NCBI GenBank assembly: GCA_947396885.1
Contig: OX377201.1
Coordinates: forward strand, 24,901,923-24,965,922
Length of the DNA: 64,000 nucleotides
Reading direction: 5' to 3'
Source: Heligmosomoides polygyrus polygyrus
Taxonomy: Eukaryota > Nematoda > Chromadorea > Rhabditida > Heligmosomidae
A model generated the notes under the pieces. That model was not told the DNA's origin and did not search any database. It saw only the letters and a list, made by a program, of their open reading frames with translations. This document shows positions 20,922 through 31,945 of the stretch, one piece after another (positions within the stretch are counted from its first letter, which is position 1; each line of letters begins with the position of its first letter). The position numbers were made by a program, and so were the translations under genes.

Positions 20922-21085
20922 GTTTCCCGAACAAGGGCAAACAAATTGTGCACTTTGGCACATGACAAAGAGGAATGGAGACGCTGCTGGCGTCCGCTCG
21001 ACGATCAACGGGACGACAGATGACACAGGTCATGCAGGTGAAAGAGGAGAATCGAAGAAGGGCTTTCAACAATTGCCACAATGGA
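20922..21085 (+). pseudogene. RTE-type LINE 3' end (segment 2 of the interrupted element)
   Basis: Beyond the inserted LINE, the frame resumes with 'AHDKEEWRRCWRPLDDQRDD' and a TGA stop (about 20960-21024). This matches 'RDKDEWRRC' and 'LDDQ' at the end of the copy at 49658-50450. The 3' UTR follows with 'gacacaggtcatgcaggtga', matching 'gatacaggtga' in the other copies. Confidence 0.75.
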
Positions 21086-21773
21086 CGTGGTCCATGAACT
21101 TTTATAAAATCTCATAGATTTATTTTTGTTTGATTAAGATATGACTCGATCAATTCACCTTCGAAAATGAGAGGAGTATCTTGGCAATTGTCGAAGATTT
21201 TATTCCATTAGGTAGTGTCTCCACTAAGCCTATGGAGGACTCCTAATTTGACGGTTTTTATTGACGATGAGCGTGGAACTACTTAGACTAAAAATTATGA
21301 CTTGTTTGATACCGTATAATCTAATCACACCTGACTTGATACCGGATAATCTATTCACAACTGCGCCTAACCGAAGAAACTGTCATGTGCTGATGAAGCG
21401 CTGCTGTGGAAACGTGCAAACGGTATTTCCACTTAGAAACTTCTTCACAAACTAAGCGATTTACGCACTGATCACGTCGTTGCCCAAGGTTGCCCTAAAC
21501 GATGCAAGCCGATTTCACCAACGAAGTGGCGTGTGTGGAAATCGAAATAGTGCGTAGTGTCTTAGACAAGGTTTCCGCAAGGGTCTCGTGCCGTTTTGCC
21601 GTAACAGTTTCCGCGAATTCTTAGAAGTAGTGCCCGTTTATTTCAACAGTTATAACTAATGCACGTCACCCAGAAAGGTTGAAAAAATGTTGGCATTCTG
21701 AAGAACAGTTCGGTTTTTCCTTCTAATCTTTTCAGGTTTGATCCGTGATAATTTGTGGACTTCTTCCTCATGT
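21086..21773. other. Non-coding stretch
   Basis: There is a small imperfect direct repeat ('ttgataccgtataatcta' and 'ttgataccggataatcta') near 21304-21352. No gene was recognised. Confidence 0.45.
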
Positions 21774-22620
21774 TCAGCCTTTATCCCACATCGGCGCGGG
21801 ATCCGCTGTTCTGGTGTCATGACGCCACCTCACTCGATCCTGCGCTTTGTCATGGTGGGCGTCAGTTACTTTCATGTCAATGAGTAACTCATCAGAACAT
21901 GGGTGTTTCGGGCGTCCTCTAGGCCGCTTTCCAATTACCTCAAAGTTAAGGCCTAGTTTGCGGTCACTGCCTTCATTCCCACGCAGAACGAGGCCGTACC
22001 ATCGCAGGCTTGTTTCGTACATCTTGTCAGCTACACCGAACCTCTGCCGAGTGGCATCATTTCGGATGCGGTCCGTGCACGTTACACCAGTCGTCCGGCC
22101 CAGCATTTTTGTCTCCATAACACTGAGACTCATTTCAGCTTCCTTGATCACAGTCGAACACTCAGGTTAGCACTGGCCGGACAACGGCTCTGTAGATGTT
22201 TGTCTTCATTTATTCTCGCAGAGTACACCAGTCATCGAGCGCCACTTGGACCAAGCTGCACTCATGCGTGAGTTCATTTCAACCATCAGACCGTCGTCAG
22301 ACGCTATTGCTGATCCCAGATATTTAAACATCAAAGTGCGCGCAAGCTCAGTACCGTTAATCTTGATGGAGCCGGGCTCGTTTACGTCATTCGTTAGGTA
22401 CTCGGTCTTGTTGACGTTCAAATTGAGTCCGAACATCGCCAGGCGGTCTCACCAAGCGTACACCTACCGCTCAAGATCATCTTTATCTTCGTAAGCGAAA
22501 CTCACGTCATCAGCATGAAAGAACGTTTACGGAACAGGCTCCTGAAGATCTTCCGTAATGGCACCCATAACGACAACAAAGAGGAGTGAGGCATTTGTGA
22601 ACTCATAATCCCATTAGGAA
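21774..22620 (-). pseudogene. Degraded RTE-type LINE, RT and C-terminal part
   Basis: Minus-strand fragments run 'NASLLFVVVMGAITEDLQ' (about 22600), 'FFHADDVSFAYEDKDD' (catalytic box HADD instead of YADD), 'MFGLNLNVNKTEYLTNDVNE', 'FKYLGSAIASDDGLM' and 'MSAAWSKWRSMTGVLCENK'. After frame changes come 'MLGRTTGVTCTDRIRND', 'MYETSLRWYGLVLRGNEG' and 'VRWRHDTRTADPAP'. It is closest within the window to the LINE at 56962-59370. EN and most of the RT are missing. Confidence 0.8.
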
Positions 22621-23370
22621 TCAATCACTCCCAATAATTACGTGCCCTGGTTATTGACCAAGCCAAAACTGGGCTTTTTCTCAAGAAGCACTCCAGATCG
22701 TCAGTTCCACTGCCGCCAAGGGATGCCTGTAAGTTCTAAGCGATTGTGTTGAGAAAGTGTTGCTGGCGGTATGCGTGGTGACTCTGTCCACTGAGAGTAC
22801 CTATCGAAGATACGACCTCGTGATGTTCAGAACAATCAACAGAATATGAAGTGATTTGGCTGCACTCATCTACCCCATCCTCAGCAGTCCAGGCCTTGCT
22901 CCTTCCAATGCTCGGCACGTCATGCAGAAGGACAGCATTTCGTTGACGGAGCTCATCTCGCGTCATCTTTTTCCGGAGCTTGTTTCCGGATTTCTAATAC
23001 AGTGGGGTCGATCAGCTGCCCATTCGTTGAATGAAACTACTAGCTTCTAACAAAGCACAATTGGTGATTAACTCTGCTTGACAAAACAAGTATTATAATA
23101 GAGTGGAATTTTCACGTCAAAGTTTAGATGATCCTACAATTTTGATACGCAGTTTAGATATTTGACAGCCGATGGATAGTACAGTTTCTAGAACTGTTGT
23201 AACTGCCGAAGCTGGCAAAAAGAGCAGCTTGCCTAGGTCACCAAAATAGCGTGGATATGTTCTGCTATGTTGTGCATTCCAGGAAAGCCCACAGTCAAGG
23301 AACTTTGCTGTATTGTGCCTATTGGTGTAGGAATGAACTCTGGACGAAACGTAATTCTTGAGCACATCTA
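22621..23370. other. Unassigned stretch
   Basis: A minus-strand frame at 22736-22999 encodes 'KLRKKMTRDELRQRNAVLLH' and more. It could be LINE-derived, but I cannot place it in a domain. Nothing else was recognised. Confidence 0.3.
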
Positions 23371-23372
23371 TA

Positions 23373-24665
23373 CAGGGTGCGCAAAAATTACCCGCACAAG
23401 GATATCACAGTGTAACTTCAACGCAAATGCGGATTTGACAACGAAACTTATCACATAACTTCTTTGTTTCCTTACTAATAAAAACATTTCGAAGTCATTC
23501 AAAGTGGCCGCCTTTCTTACGAACAGAAGTACTCAGAAGTGTAACGAACGCATCATACGTGGCACGGAGGTAGTCGTCGTTCATTTCGTTCCATGCTTCA
23601 GTAAGGGAAGCTTTCAGAGAGGCCAAGCTTGCATGTCGAGGAGAGCAATCTTTGCTCTCAATAACTTACCAGACAGAGAAATCGAGAGGATTCAAATCCG
23701 GTGAATTCTAAGGCCAGTCTTCTGGCGCAATAAAATCCGGGGGCTGACTCCTGCGTTGTCCTCGCCTTGGGTGCAGGCGCAGAGTCCTGCTAGAAGCGTC
23801 ATATGTCATTACCGAAGTGTACATCGGCCCGGGGCTTCAACACGTTCTCCATAATCGTTTTCTGGTACTCGTCCTTGTTAATTTCGACGCCGGATTCGAA
23901 GAAAACTAATGGGAAGTTTCCGTTTGAAGTAATCGCACCCCAAGCCATAACTGAAGCCGGATGTGCCGTTCTACCGACCAGTTTCCCGTCGCGGATAGCT
24001 GCTCCAACATTTTGTTAGAGAATGCAATCGTTTTGACGATTCACCGTGGGTTCCAGGGTAAGGACTTTCTCATCAGAAAAAACGATCGCGCGGTGCGTGC
24101 CATTCGCAAACCGCTTCAGCAAGCTCTTGCATCTTCGTTGTCGCTGGGCTTTCATTCTCTCAGTTACCATGTGAACAGGGCGAATACGGTATATAGACAT
24201 CTTAGGCTTTTTTCTGTCGATGGTTCTAACACTGCTAGCAGAAATATTGAGTTCTTGAGCCATTTTTCGCATGGAACGGCGAGGATTACGACGAATCCGC
24301 TCCCGAACCTTTTCTATCGTTTCCCGAGCGACAGCAGTCAATTTCCTACCTGTCCAGTCCTGTCTGATAAAGTACCAAGCTCTTTGTATCGTCTTCTGGT
24401 ATCATACACCTTCGTTGAGGAGCATTGAGAACTTTGGCGATAAAAACAGCACTGCGACCAGAAAGGTGCAGGCTGATGACGGCCGATCGTTTCGGATTTC
24501 GCTTTGCCATTACCGCTCTGTAAGCATTCACGCGCTCAAACTTGGAATGCGTTTGCGTATGGTATAGATAGATGTATGACATGCTCCAATATGGAGCTCG
24601 GAATCCAGTTCTGTTAGTAGTTGTGGACTGCGTCGTAATTTTTGCGGTAATTTTTGCGCACCCTG
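23373..24665 (-). mobile_element. Tc1/mariner (maT-like) transposon with both TIRs, defective transposase
   Basis: Ends: 'cagggtgcgcaaaaatta' at 23373-23390 and its exact reverse complement at 24648-24665, with TA at 23371-23372 and 24666-24667. Total length of 1293 bp is normal for the superfamily. The minus-strand transposase begins about 24580 ('MAKRNPKRSAVISLHLSGRS', a helix-turn-helix region). It shifts frame near 24345 and continues 'ARETIEKVRERIRRNPRRS', 'AQELNISASSVRTIDRK' and 'HRAIVFSDEKVLTLEP' (first catalytic Asp in SDEK). Further shifts and stops precede 'QDSAPAPKARTTQ' (second Asp) and 'NSPDLNPLDFSVW' (third Asp). The catalytic residues persist, but the reading frame is broken several times. 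Confidence 0.9.
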
Positions 24666-24667
24666 TA

Positions 24668-25414
24668 TAATGTAAATCACTAATCGCTTACCTGTACATT
24701 TGGAGGGAATGTCCATAGAAAGGAGAAAAGACCAGTGACGAGAACTATGCCTGCTAGAACAAACACTGTTCTATTTGTCGGCCGCCATGTGGTCGCCATT
24801 CTCTAGCAGTGCTAAATGAATAGCTCGATTATGCTGAACGGTATTTCTAATACTTAAACGCGCTAAAAGGTATAACGGTCGAGAGCTTGTGATGAGAGAA
24901 GGCGTTTTGCAAACAAACTTGCTCTGATGGCGTATTGTGGTGAAACCCTTCTCGCCTATCCTAACTAATCGGTTTCAGGTCGCTCATATAGCGGCCTAAA
25001 ATGTCTTCCCTGCGAATGCTTCCATGTTTTCTGTCTCTTGCTCAGCTTTTTAGTTTTTCCAAGCTTTTTTATAACTGACAGTACACGTAAAAGGTACGAG
25101 TGTAGTACATATGCAAGTGAGGTATAAAACGGAAAAATCCTTAATTCGTTTCATGGTTATGTAGTGGTAAGAAGAATGTAAACTGTTATAGTCTGGTATA
25201 GTTTACAGTACAGAACACAACACTTGAATTGTCAGTATTATGCTTTTCAAACTAGGCTTTACCTTATATGTGTAGACACGTAGTTTTGATAAAAGCAAAC
25301 GGTGGTAACTGAACAAAGTCGTTATAGGAAGCTTCATGCGCTCACGTCTTATCTGTTAAGCCAAATTATGCGCTCACTTCCGATCCTCAAATCAAATCGT
25401 GTAGGAGGTATGCA
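24668..25414. other. Non-coding spacer
   Basis: AT-rich DNA between the Tc1/mariner and the 451-bp element. No signal was recognised. Confidence 0.45.
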
Positions 25415-25423
25415 ATAGATGAG

Positions 25424-25874
25424 GGGGAGCAAGCTGAACATATAAAAGCGCGCGGCAGCCGCGGCGACTGTCGCGGCAAGCGCGACATCTAAATAGTGTG
25501 TGCTGCTACAGTTACGAAGTCTAACGCTCTTTTAACTGCATAAACTGCTATAGATACCTCTGGTCAGCTATTTGAGGGTCCTCCGCTGCACTTAGTTAGA
25601 GGAGAGGGTTACTTTGGGTGGGAACTGGATGAACTAATCCAAGCAACAGACAATTGCTGCTATTGTGAAACGATTTTGGGTTGTTTCATGACACGAAGCT
25701 TCATTTCTAAAAGAGACATATCTATATGCAATCCAGCATAACTCGGGAGTTTGTTAGAGCTCCGTTTCCACCATAACAGCCCATCCAGGAGCGATGAGTC
25801 AGTGGCGATTCATCGCGCGTGTGGCAGAGGCCGCCGCGCGAGCGGCGAAAACTTGTATATTCGTACTACCAGCC
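25424..25874. mobile_element. Unclassified 451-bp DNA element with 9-bp target duplication, copy A
   Basis: The whole segment recurs inverted at 34044-34485. It runs from 'ggggagcaagctgaac' to 'cgtactaccagcc'. It is flanked by 'atagatgag' at 25415-25423 and again at 25875-25883. A 9-bp TSD suggests a Mutator-like or related cut-and-paste element, but the terminal inverted repeat is weak. The element contains GC-rich CGCG-type segments near both ends and a TATAAAAG near 25440. There is no coding capacity. Confidence 0.7.
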
Positions 25875-25947
25875 ATAGATGAGAGATATCAGGTTAAAAA
25901 ATTGTATTACAAATCTTCGAGCTTAGTCTTAGGCTACATTAGTGTTA

Positions 25948-28234
25948 GGTTGTCTGGAAAGTTCTCAGCGTATTGTGTTGCTATTTTTCATTCGTCTATT
26001 GTTAAGTAAAAATTTATCTTGCATTGCGCGAAACGATGCTAATCTCTCTACAGGAATTTTCGCTCTATCTGACCAAATAATTTGTGTTCTAACGTTTTTT
26101 CATATTTCTGTTTTTAAAGGGCTTATGAAGTATGTCGAAGGAGCAATTCCGAACGATATTTCATTTTAACTTGAATTTGGAGCAATCCGCAGACGAAACA
26201 GCTTCACAAATCAACCAAGTGTGGGACCTAATAGTGTTGAACGCGCCAGTGGTTCAGTAAAGTTGTGAGAGAGAGATGTCAGCCTCGAAGATGACCCCCG
26301 TAGCGGTCGACCTGGAGCAATCCTGGACGACGAGTTGAAGGAATTGGTGGAACCTGAACCATCCGAAACAGTTCGCGGGATCGCGGAAGAGCTAGGCGTC
26401 AGTAAAACTGTATTACGGAAGCTTTGAAACGCCTTGGTGAGGTGAAAAAGCTAAAAAAGTGAAAAATTGTCACGTTTCGAGATTTGTTCTCCTCTACTTT
26501 TACGCAACAAAACTGACCCGTTTTTGGATCGAATCATCCGTTGTGATGGAAAGTGGATTTTGTGTGTTAACGGGAACCGCTCCTGACAGTGGTTGGACGC
26601 CGACGAGCCTCCTAGGTATTTTCTAAAGGCGAACCTCCACCAAAAAAGGTAATGCTCACCTTGTGGTGGTCGGCGGCTGGGGTGATCCATTACTTTTTAG
26701 CACGAGGCCAAACGATCACAGCCGAGTGCTACTGTAAGGAATTCGACGAAATGCACCGAAAATTGAGTCAACTTTTTTTCGACAGGGTGGTTCTGAAAAC
26801 GTTTCCGTTTGAAAACGTCGAAAATCAATATCTTAAACACTATAGGATTGACAGATGTCTCCTTACTGGGTAGTTTCGATTAGTTGTTGGTATCCACTTC
26901 ACGGCTCAATGTTTGAGTAGACCCAGCTGTGTATTTGACCACTAGGTTGTGTTTTTGTTCCTTGTTCAATATTTCTCCTAATTTTTCAGTCATAAAGAGG
27001 TTTTGAAGCAGCCGACCTCTTACTGAAAAAATAAAAAAAGGTATGAGATTGTTTTTGTTGGCCGCTGTTTAATGTATTATTAAGTTTTTTGTTTTCAATT
27101 TCTCTCCATATTCCAGCTAATAAGGTTAAACTAGATTCTTCAGCCAATTGCCCTACGTTTCTTCGTATCTGGCCTACAGAGCATTTGTAACCCTAGCAGT
27201 TCTTCTGCGCTCGGATAGACATGATACCTCCTGACCGTCACCCGTGGTGCGTGCCAGTATAATGTGGCTCCTGAGAAACGGAGACCGCCCGGTGATGCGT
27301 GCTCAGGAAGTTCTGAAATCGCTTTATCTCTTGAAGGGCATCGTATGACTATAATGTACGGGTGGCTGGGTCAATCTTTAAAGGCTCCCGGTTCTGCTGC
27401 TTCATCGGGGCCTTTCTCAATGGCCTCCATTTTATGGTCTCAAAGCGACTTATAGCCATTTTTTCGGATATATCTTTTTTCAATTGCGGCAAGAGCATCA
27501 TAAACAGCAAGGAACGAAAGTTTTGGGATGAAGCAGGAAGGTACTTCAAAACCTCTGTTCATCAGTGGTCGGATGTTCTTTTAGTGTTTTAGGCCCAGGA
27601 TGGTTCTGTTGTTTTGAGTTGCTCTGGTTTGTGTTTGAGCTTAGGATAGATTTTTCTTAGGTTATGCTGCTTCATGCTAGATCAGCTAAGGCTTTACTCT
27701 GTTATCGTAATAGTTGTTTTTATTTTGTTTCTACTCTGTTATGCAAATTGATGTTTGATTTAGTTGCATTCCCGTACGAGCACGTCTCTCGCGACGTAAT
27801 AAATAAATAATAAATAAACAAACTTCAGCCAGCATTGGTCAACAGAATAATCCCGATTCTTTTGCGCGATAACGCCCGCCCATACGTTTCACAAATCACT
27901 GTTCGAAGATTGAACGAATTGACGGCTGGAGTTCTGCCTCACCCGCCATATTCTCCAGACCTCACACCAACCGCCTACCACCTTCTCAAACACTTTCAAG
28001 ACTTTCTCGATAGTAAAACCTTCACCATTCAGGACCAAGCAAGACAGAATTCGTTGATTTTGTTGAATCTCGACCACCTAATTTTTTCTCTGATGAAATG
28101 TGTCAATTGGGTCTCATTAACGAAGGTCTGCTGATTCGAACGGTGCTTATTTCGACTAAATACGATTCTGATTTGAGAAAGTTATGGTAGTTTAAAATGA
28201 AGCACTCAAAACGCTGAGAACTTTCCGGATAGCC
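25948..28234 (+). mobile_element. Mariner transposon with both TIRs, interrupted by a 1-kb insertion
   Basis: Ends: 'ggttgtctggaaagttctca' on the left; the reverse complement of the right end is 'ggctatccggaaagttctca'. TA dinucleotides lie at 25946-25947 and 28235-28236. The transposase starts at ATG 26132 with 'MSKEQFRTIFHFNLNLEQSA'. It continues through 'EDDPRSGRPGAILDDELKE', 'GIAEELGVSKTVLRKL', 'CDGKWILCVN' (first Asp) and 'MLTLWWSAAGVIHYFLARG'. It is cut after 'MHRKLSQL' near 26774 and resumes at 27826 with 'QPALVNR', 'LLRDNARPYVSQ' (second Asp) and 'YSPDLTPTAYHLLKH'. The family has PTDYH or PSDYH at that last motif, so the third catalytic Asp is replaced by Ala. Stops and shifts are also present. 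Confidence 0.9.
26775..27820 (+). mobile_element. 1.05-kb insertion inside the mariner, tail suggests a retroelement
   Basis: The mariner frame is interrupted between 'aactt' at 26770-26774 and 'aactt' at 27821-27825, a likely 5-bp duplication. The insert has a T-run at its left border. It ends in 'taataaataaataataaata', like the tandem 3' tail of a non-LTR retroelement. I recognise no protein domain in it, so it could be a LINE 3' UTR fragment or a SINE-like element. Confidence 0.5.
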
Positions 28235-28287
28235 TAATAAGATGCTTTGGCACGCTCTCTTCACTGCTACAATGGCACAATGGCAGC

Positions 28288-29743
28288 CAGGGGTGCACAC
28301 AAAATTCTGTGCGTTAAATTTTTTTAACGAAATTTTTTAACGGAAAATCTTCGTTAAATTTCCGGTAAATCGTTAAAATTCGTTAAAAAATACAATGAGC
28401 TGCATACCATTATTTCAGTTGAAAAGATCAGGAAGCACCTTATATGTTTCAGCTTCAAGAGGTCAACAGGTAAGTTCAAGAAATGGAGTGTAACACTGCG
28501 ATGAAAAATAAACAACTCAGCATGAACAAGCACAGAAAATAAATAAGCGTTCAGCAACAAATTATCTACAGGGTGTGGAATAAGAACAGATATAGAATTA
28601 TCATTCAAGATGATCACCGACAAGGCATCTTAAAATGTGCGATCAGGAGGTACCCGGAGTTTCCCCCACCCCCTTCCTAGTTCTTTTGTCTGACTGTTTT
28701 GCGAATGCAATCTCGAAGCAGGCACCAGCTCATCAAGTACAGAAAGGATTAATAAAAGTGCAACTAAAAGTCTATCAGTGGAATGTTAACACCTTGCCGA
28801 ACACACGATTTTCGAGTGGCTGAGACCACTTCATTTTTTGCAACGTCGGGACCGTGTCATACGATCCCACACTGCCGAAAAGGTGTGAGTCGTCGTCAAC
28901 GTGTTAGCGTTCAGGAAAAGTGGCTTTTCTATTTTTTTATATTAGCGTTTTTCTAAAATCGTTCAAAAAACGTCCAGCGGCCAAAAACATTCTCTCCCAC
29001 TCGACTGTTCCAGGTGGCGAGCAAAAGTATTCAAAAGAGCAAAAGCAAAAGATAAGCAACGCGAGGTGGCGATAGGCATATCTTACAGGGAGATTAGACG
29101 AGTATCTATGAGAATTCGTTGACGTGCTGAGGTCTCGGCGAAAAAATTTCTAGCTCCAAAATGCATCAAAGGATTAGGATAAAGGACGGCGTTAATCAGT
29201 CGCTTTTATGGAATGTGCCTCACATTCTACTTCATCGGATATCGTGGAGACGATTTGAGCGCGTATTTGGCGATACAATGACTTCTTGTGGCCAGCCGAT
29301 GGAGAAGTTAGTGCTCTATCCTTTCCAGGCAAGTCAGTTCACCGAGGGATCGAAGACATGATTGGCCTGGACGGGAAATCGCGAAAAAAAGGTCTAGAAA
29401 CCTGGTATAAGGTGCACGCTACAGCCGGTACCTCCTCCGACAGCATAACAAGCGCCCCCAAAATACTTTATTTCCAAAAATTCAAAACAAATTCATGAAA
29501 ATTCTAAATTATTCTCGCTGATCTTGATAGTGCTTTTGAGGAACAGTCCTAATCGAGAAGATGAGACATGCAACATTAGAAAACACTAAGGATAAATGTG
29601 ACAAAGACACTGAGAAAGAAGACCGTTAAAAATTCCGTTAAATTTCTAATAATTTCCGTTAAGTCGTTAAGCCAGATTTTAACGGAAAATGCCGTTAATT
29701 CATTAAATTCGTTAAATCGCTAACCGTTAAATGTGCACCCCTG
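28288..29743. mobile_element. hAT-like non-autonomous element, 1456 bp, carrying a SINE
   Basis: The left end is 'caggggtgcacac' and the right end is 'tgtgcacccctg', inverted, followed inward by many TTAACG words on both sides. Flanks are 'atggcagc' (28280-28287) and 'atggcaac' (29744-29751), an 8-bp duplication with one mismatch. CAGGGG-type ends plus an 8-bp TSD are hAT hallmarks. No transposase was found. A tRNA-derived SINE occupies 29171-29456. Confidence 0.75.
29171..29456 (-). mobile_element. tRNA-derived SINE, copy 1
   Basis: On the minus strand the tRNA-like head with 'gaggaggtacc' is degraded. The body is clear: 'gacttgcctggaaaggata' followed by 'catcggctggccac', 'gccaaatacgcgctc', then 'gtagaagtag'-related text and 'gttaacgccgtcctttatcc'-like 3' end. 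It lies inside the hAT-like element. Confidence 0.65.
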
Positions 29744-30055
29744 ATGGCAACGAATTTTGCAGCGATTAAACTGGTTATGAGCTTTCATTCGATCTCCATT
29801 CAGAATTTACTAACAAAATACCGGCAATTTTGCACAAGCCGATTTATATCGGCTGACGTGGCGCTGTTCACTATGCACTCTGCACACGATTACAGTTGAT
29901 CCGTTAAATATTTTTCCCAATAAATAGTTCAAGAAGAAAAACTAGGAAAGTCCCTATGAAGACCGACCATCTGTGAGGTTTTTTTTAACTTTTTCCAAAA
30001 AGCTTTGAGATCTGGACAACAATGCGACATGTATTCCTGTAATCCTATAAGCTGA

Positions 30056-30330
30056 CGAGGGGTAGCGCAGACGGTGGAGGCGCGACTGTCAGGTGCAGCC
30101 GATTCTAGGGTCTTGGTTCACACTTTCCGGCCAGGCCCACCACGCATTCTATCGTTCCGGGGTTGGTGAGGTGGTACTAGACTTGTCTAGAAAGCATAAG
30201 TTACTGGTTTGTTTATCGGCTTGCCCTCGTAAATTGTTGTAGGCCAAATACGTGTTCAAATTACCTCCGCGAAATTCTGTAGAAATAGAATATATGACAC
30301 ATCCCAAAAGAAATTGATTAACACCCTATT
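30056..30330 (+). mobile_element. tRNA-derived SINE, copy 2
   Basis: The tRNA-like head contains 'ggtagcgcagacggtgg' (box A) and 'gtcttggttcacacttt' (degenerate box B). The body follows: 'ggtactagacttgtctagaa', 'gccaaatacgtgttcaaatt', 'tctgtagaaatagaat' and 'cccaaaagaaattgattaac'. Confidence 0.75.
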
Positions 30331-30764
30331 TATATTTTTATCTTAAGGTTTCAAGTTGCGTGAGTTCGTTTTCTTTCCGTTATGCAATCTACAAGCCTTA
30401 GAAACAGATTTCTCGAAGTTGGGCCTTAAAGTCATAGGCCAACCCTGCAAGATTCCAATATTACTAAACAATAATACGGTGAGAAGAGAAAAAAAATTCC
30501 TGACAGGCATATTTCGCGAAACGTTACACAAATATGTGGTAGTGAGGGCTTGCATCTTGACTATGATGAGGCATAGAAGAATAATTATCCCCGCTCTTTG
30601 ATGTCCATGGTGATGGAATGTCGAGTGAAATAGGGATGTTAGAGCAGTGATGACAATAGCTCTAAACAGTCTAATCGGTGTTAGCGAAACAGGGGGTAAC
30701 GTACATGCAAACTACTTCGAAAGATCAGAACACCGTCTGCTAGTGTACGTTCGAAATTGTTATC

Positions 30765-30895
30765 TCTTTGCAACATGGCACGGTCAATCGATAGGGTTCA
30801 ATGGCAAGGTTTATTTTTATATCCCCGACCGCTCGGCCTTGGTATTATATAATATCACAAAAGCAAGATTCCATCGGTGGAGCTAGTACAACACA
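30765..30895 (+). repeat. Dispersed repeat, copy A (partner at 42772-42897)
   Basis: Shared landmarks with 42772-42897 are 'gcaa..tggcacggt', a run of 'tttattt.atatc', a CCGACCG or CCGCCC segment, and 'ggagctagtacaaca' at the end. Identity is moderate. Its nature is unknown. Confidence 0.4.
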
Positions 30896-30989
30896 ATAAC
30901 AATAGCAGGGGGGGGGGGTCGAGCGTTGTAAACCCTCGTTCTCCTGGCCCGCCCACCCCCACCCCTGGGCTTGCTCGAGAGTCCAGTGG

Positions 30990-31369
30990 CCGCCTTACAA
31001 GGAAAGGCTCCCAATTCAAGGTGAGCTTTTACGATGCTATTTTAGCAGGATGTAGGGCCTTGTGAGCGGAATCCAGAACCACAGTTAGTTTTTGCTGAAC
31101 GCTTTTTTGAAGAGCTGAAAAGGAAGTCTGAAAGCGTGCACGCAACTATCATCAACCCCCACTCCACAAACTGTGCCTTGGCGGCGCGGTTGATAGGAGG
31201 GACGCTTCATAGGAGCACACCGGCGGGATTTTGAGTTCGAGTCCGGGTGTTGCCAATATATTGAGCATATTAGTTCGTTGTTATGACGCTTTCTCATGAT
31301 CATGGGAAGCAATTTTAGACCATCAATGCTTACAACAAACCAATGCTGTCTGTTTGTGCCTTCATAAGT
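30990..31369 (+). repeat. Inverted dispersed repeat, left arm, tRNA-related
   Basis: Text such as 'gcttttacgatgctatttt', 'gtgagcggaatccagaacca', 'ggttgataggagggacgctt' and 'ccatcaatgcttacaac' recurs inverted at 32500-32905. The middle part includes 'gagttcgagtccgggtg', a good box B, suggesting descent from a tRNA or a second SINE family. The arm stops at 'cttcataagtg', where the Helitron-like copy begins. Confidence 0.6.
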
Positions 31370-31945
31370 GGCGGCCGCCTACGACTGGTTGGGGGCTTCG
31401 CCCCCAAAGCCCGAGAATAGGACGCCATGGCCGCTACGGGTTTACTATTCTTCCCTAGGCCTTTTGACCATTATGTTATGTTAATCAAGATGGATCGGAT
31501 GATCTTCCTCAACGTGATCCTCAAAAATCGATAATATCGATCGATATCGATTGATCCGACTTCAGATTCGTGTTCAGCAACCTCGATTACCCCCAAGGCC
31601 GAAGTTTCGTGCCGGTTGAACGTGATCCTCAAAAAATCGATAATATCGATCGGTATCGATTGGTCGATTTCAGATTCGTGTTCAGCGTCCTCGATTACCA
31701 CCAGGCCTGAAGTTTTGCACCGCCGACGTGTTCGGCACGTCTACGGCTCGCCATGCAGGGTTACCTACGTGTTCGGACGTCTACGGCTCGCCATGCACGG
31801 TTGCCGACGTGTTCGGCACGTCTGCGGCTCGCTGCAGGTTGCCGACGTGTTCAGCTGGCGCGCCCCAACTCAAGTGTGACGGACGGACAGACTCACGCAC
31901 ACACGCACGTACACACACACGCTTGCTGCTTTATATATAGTAGGA
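31370..31945 (-). mobile_element. Helitron-like element, copy 4
   Basis: The 5' terminus on the minus strand is intact: 'TCCTACTATATATAAAGC' starting at 31945, with A as the preceding host base. The conserved stem-loop 'gggggcttcgccccca', the duplicated 'aaaatcgataatatcgatcg' block, three 41-bp minisatellite units (31715-31860) and the CA-rich tract follow. The 3' hairpin is truncated, and only its 'gcggccgcctacgactgg' side remains at 31370. Confidence 0.65.

Noticed and set aside
31180..31256. tRNA gene near the good box B 'gagttcgagtccgggtg'
   Set aside because: A complete cloverleaf could not be drawn, and the segment recurs inverted inside a dispersed repeat.
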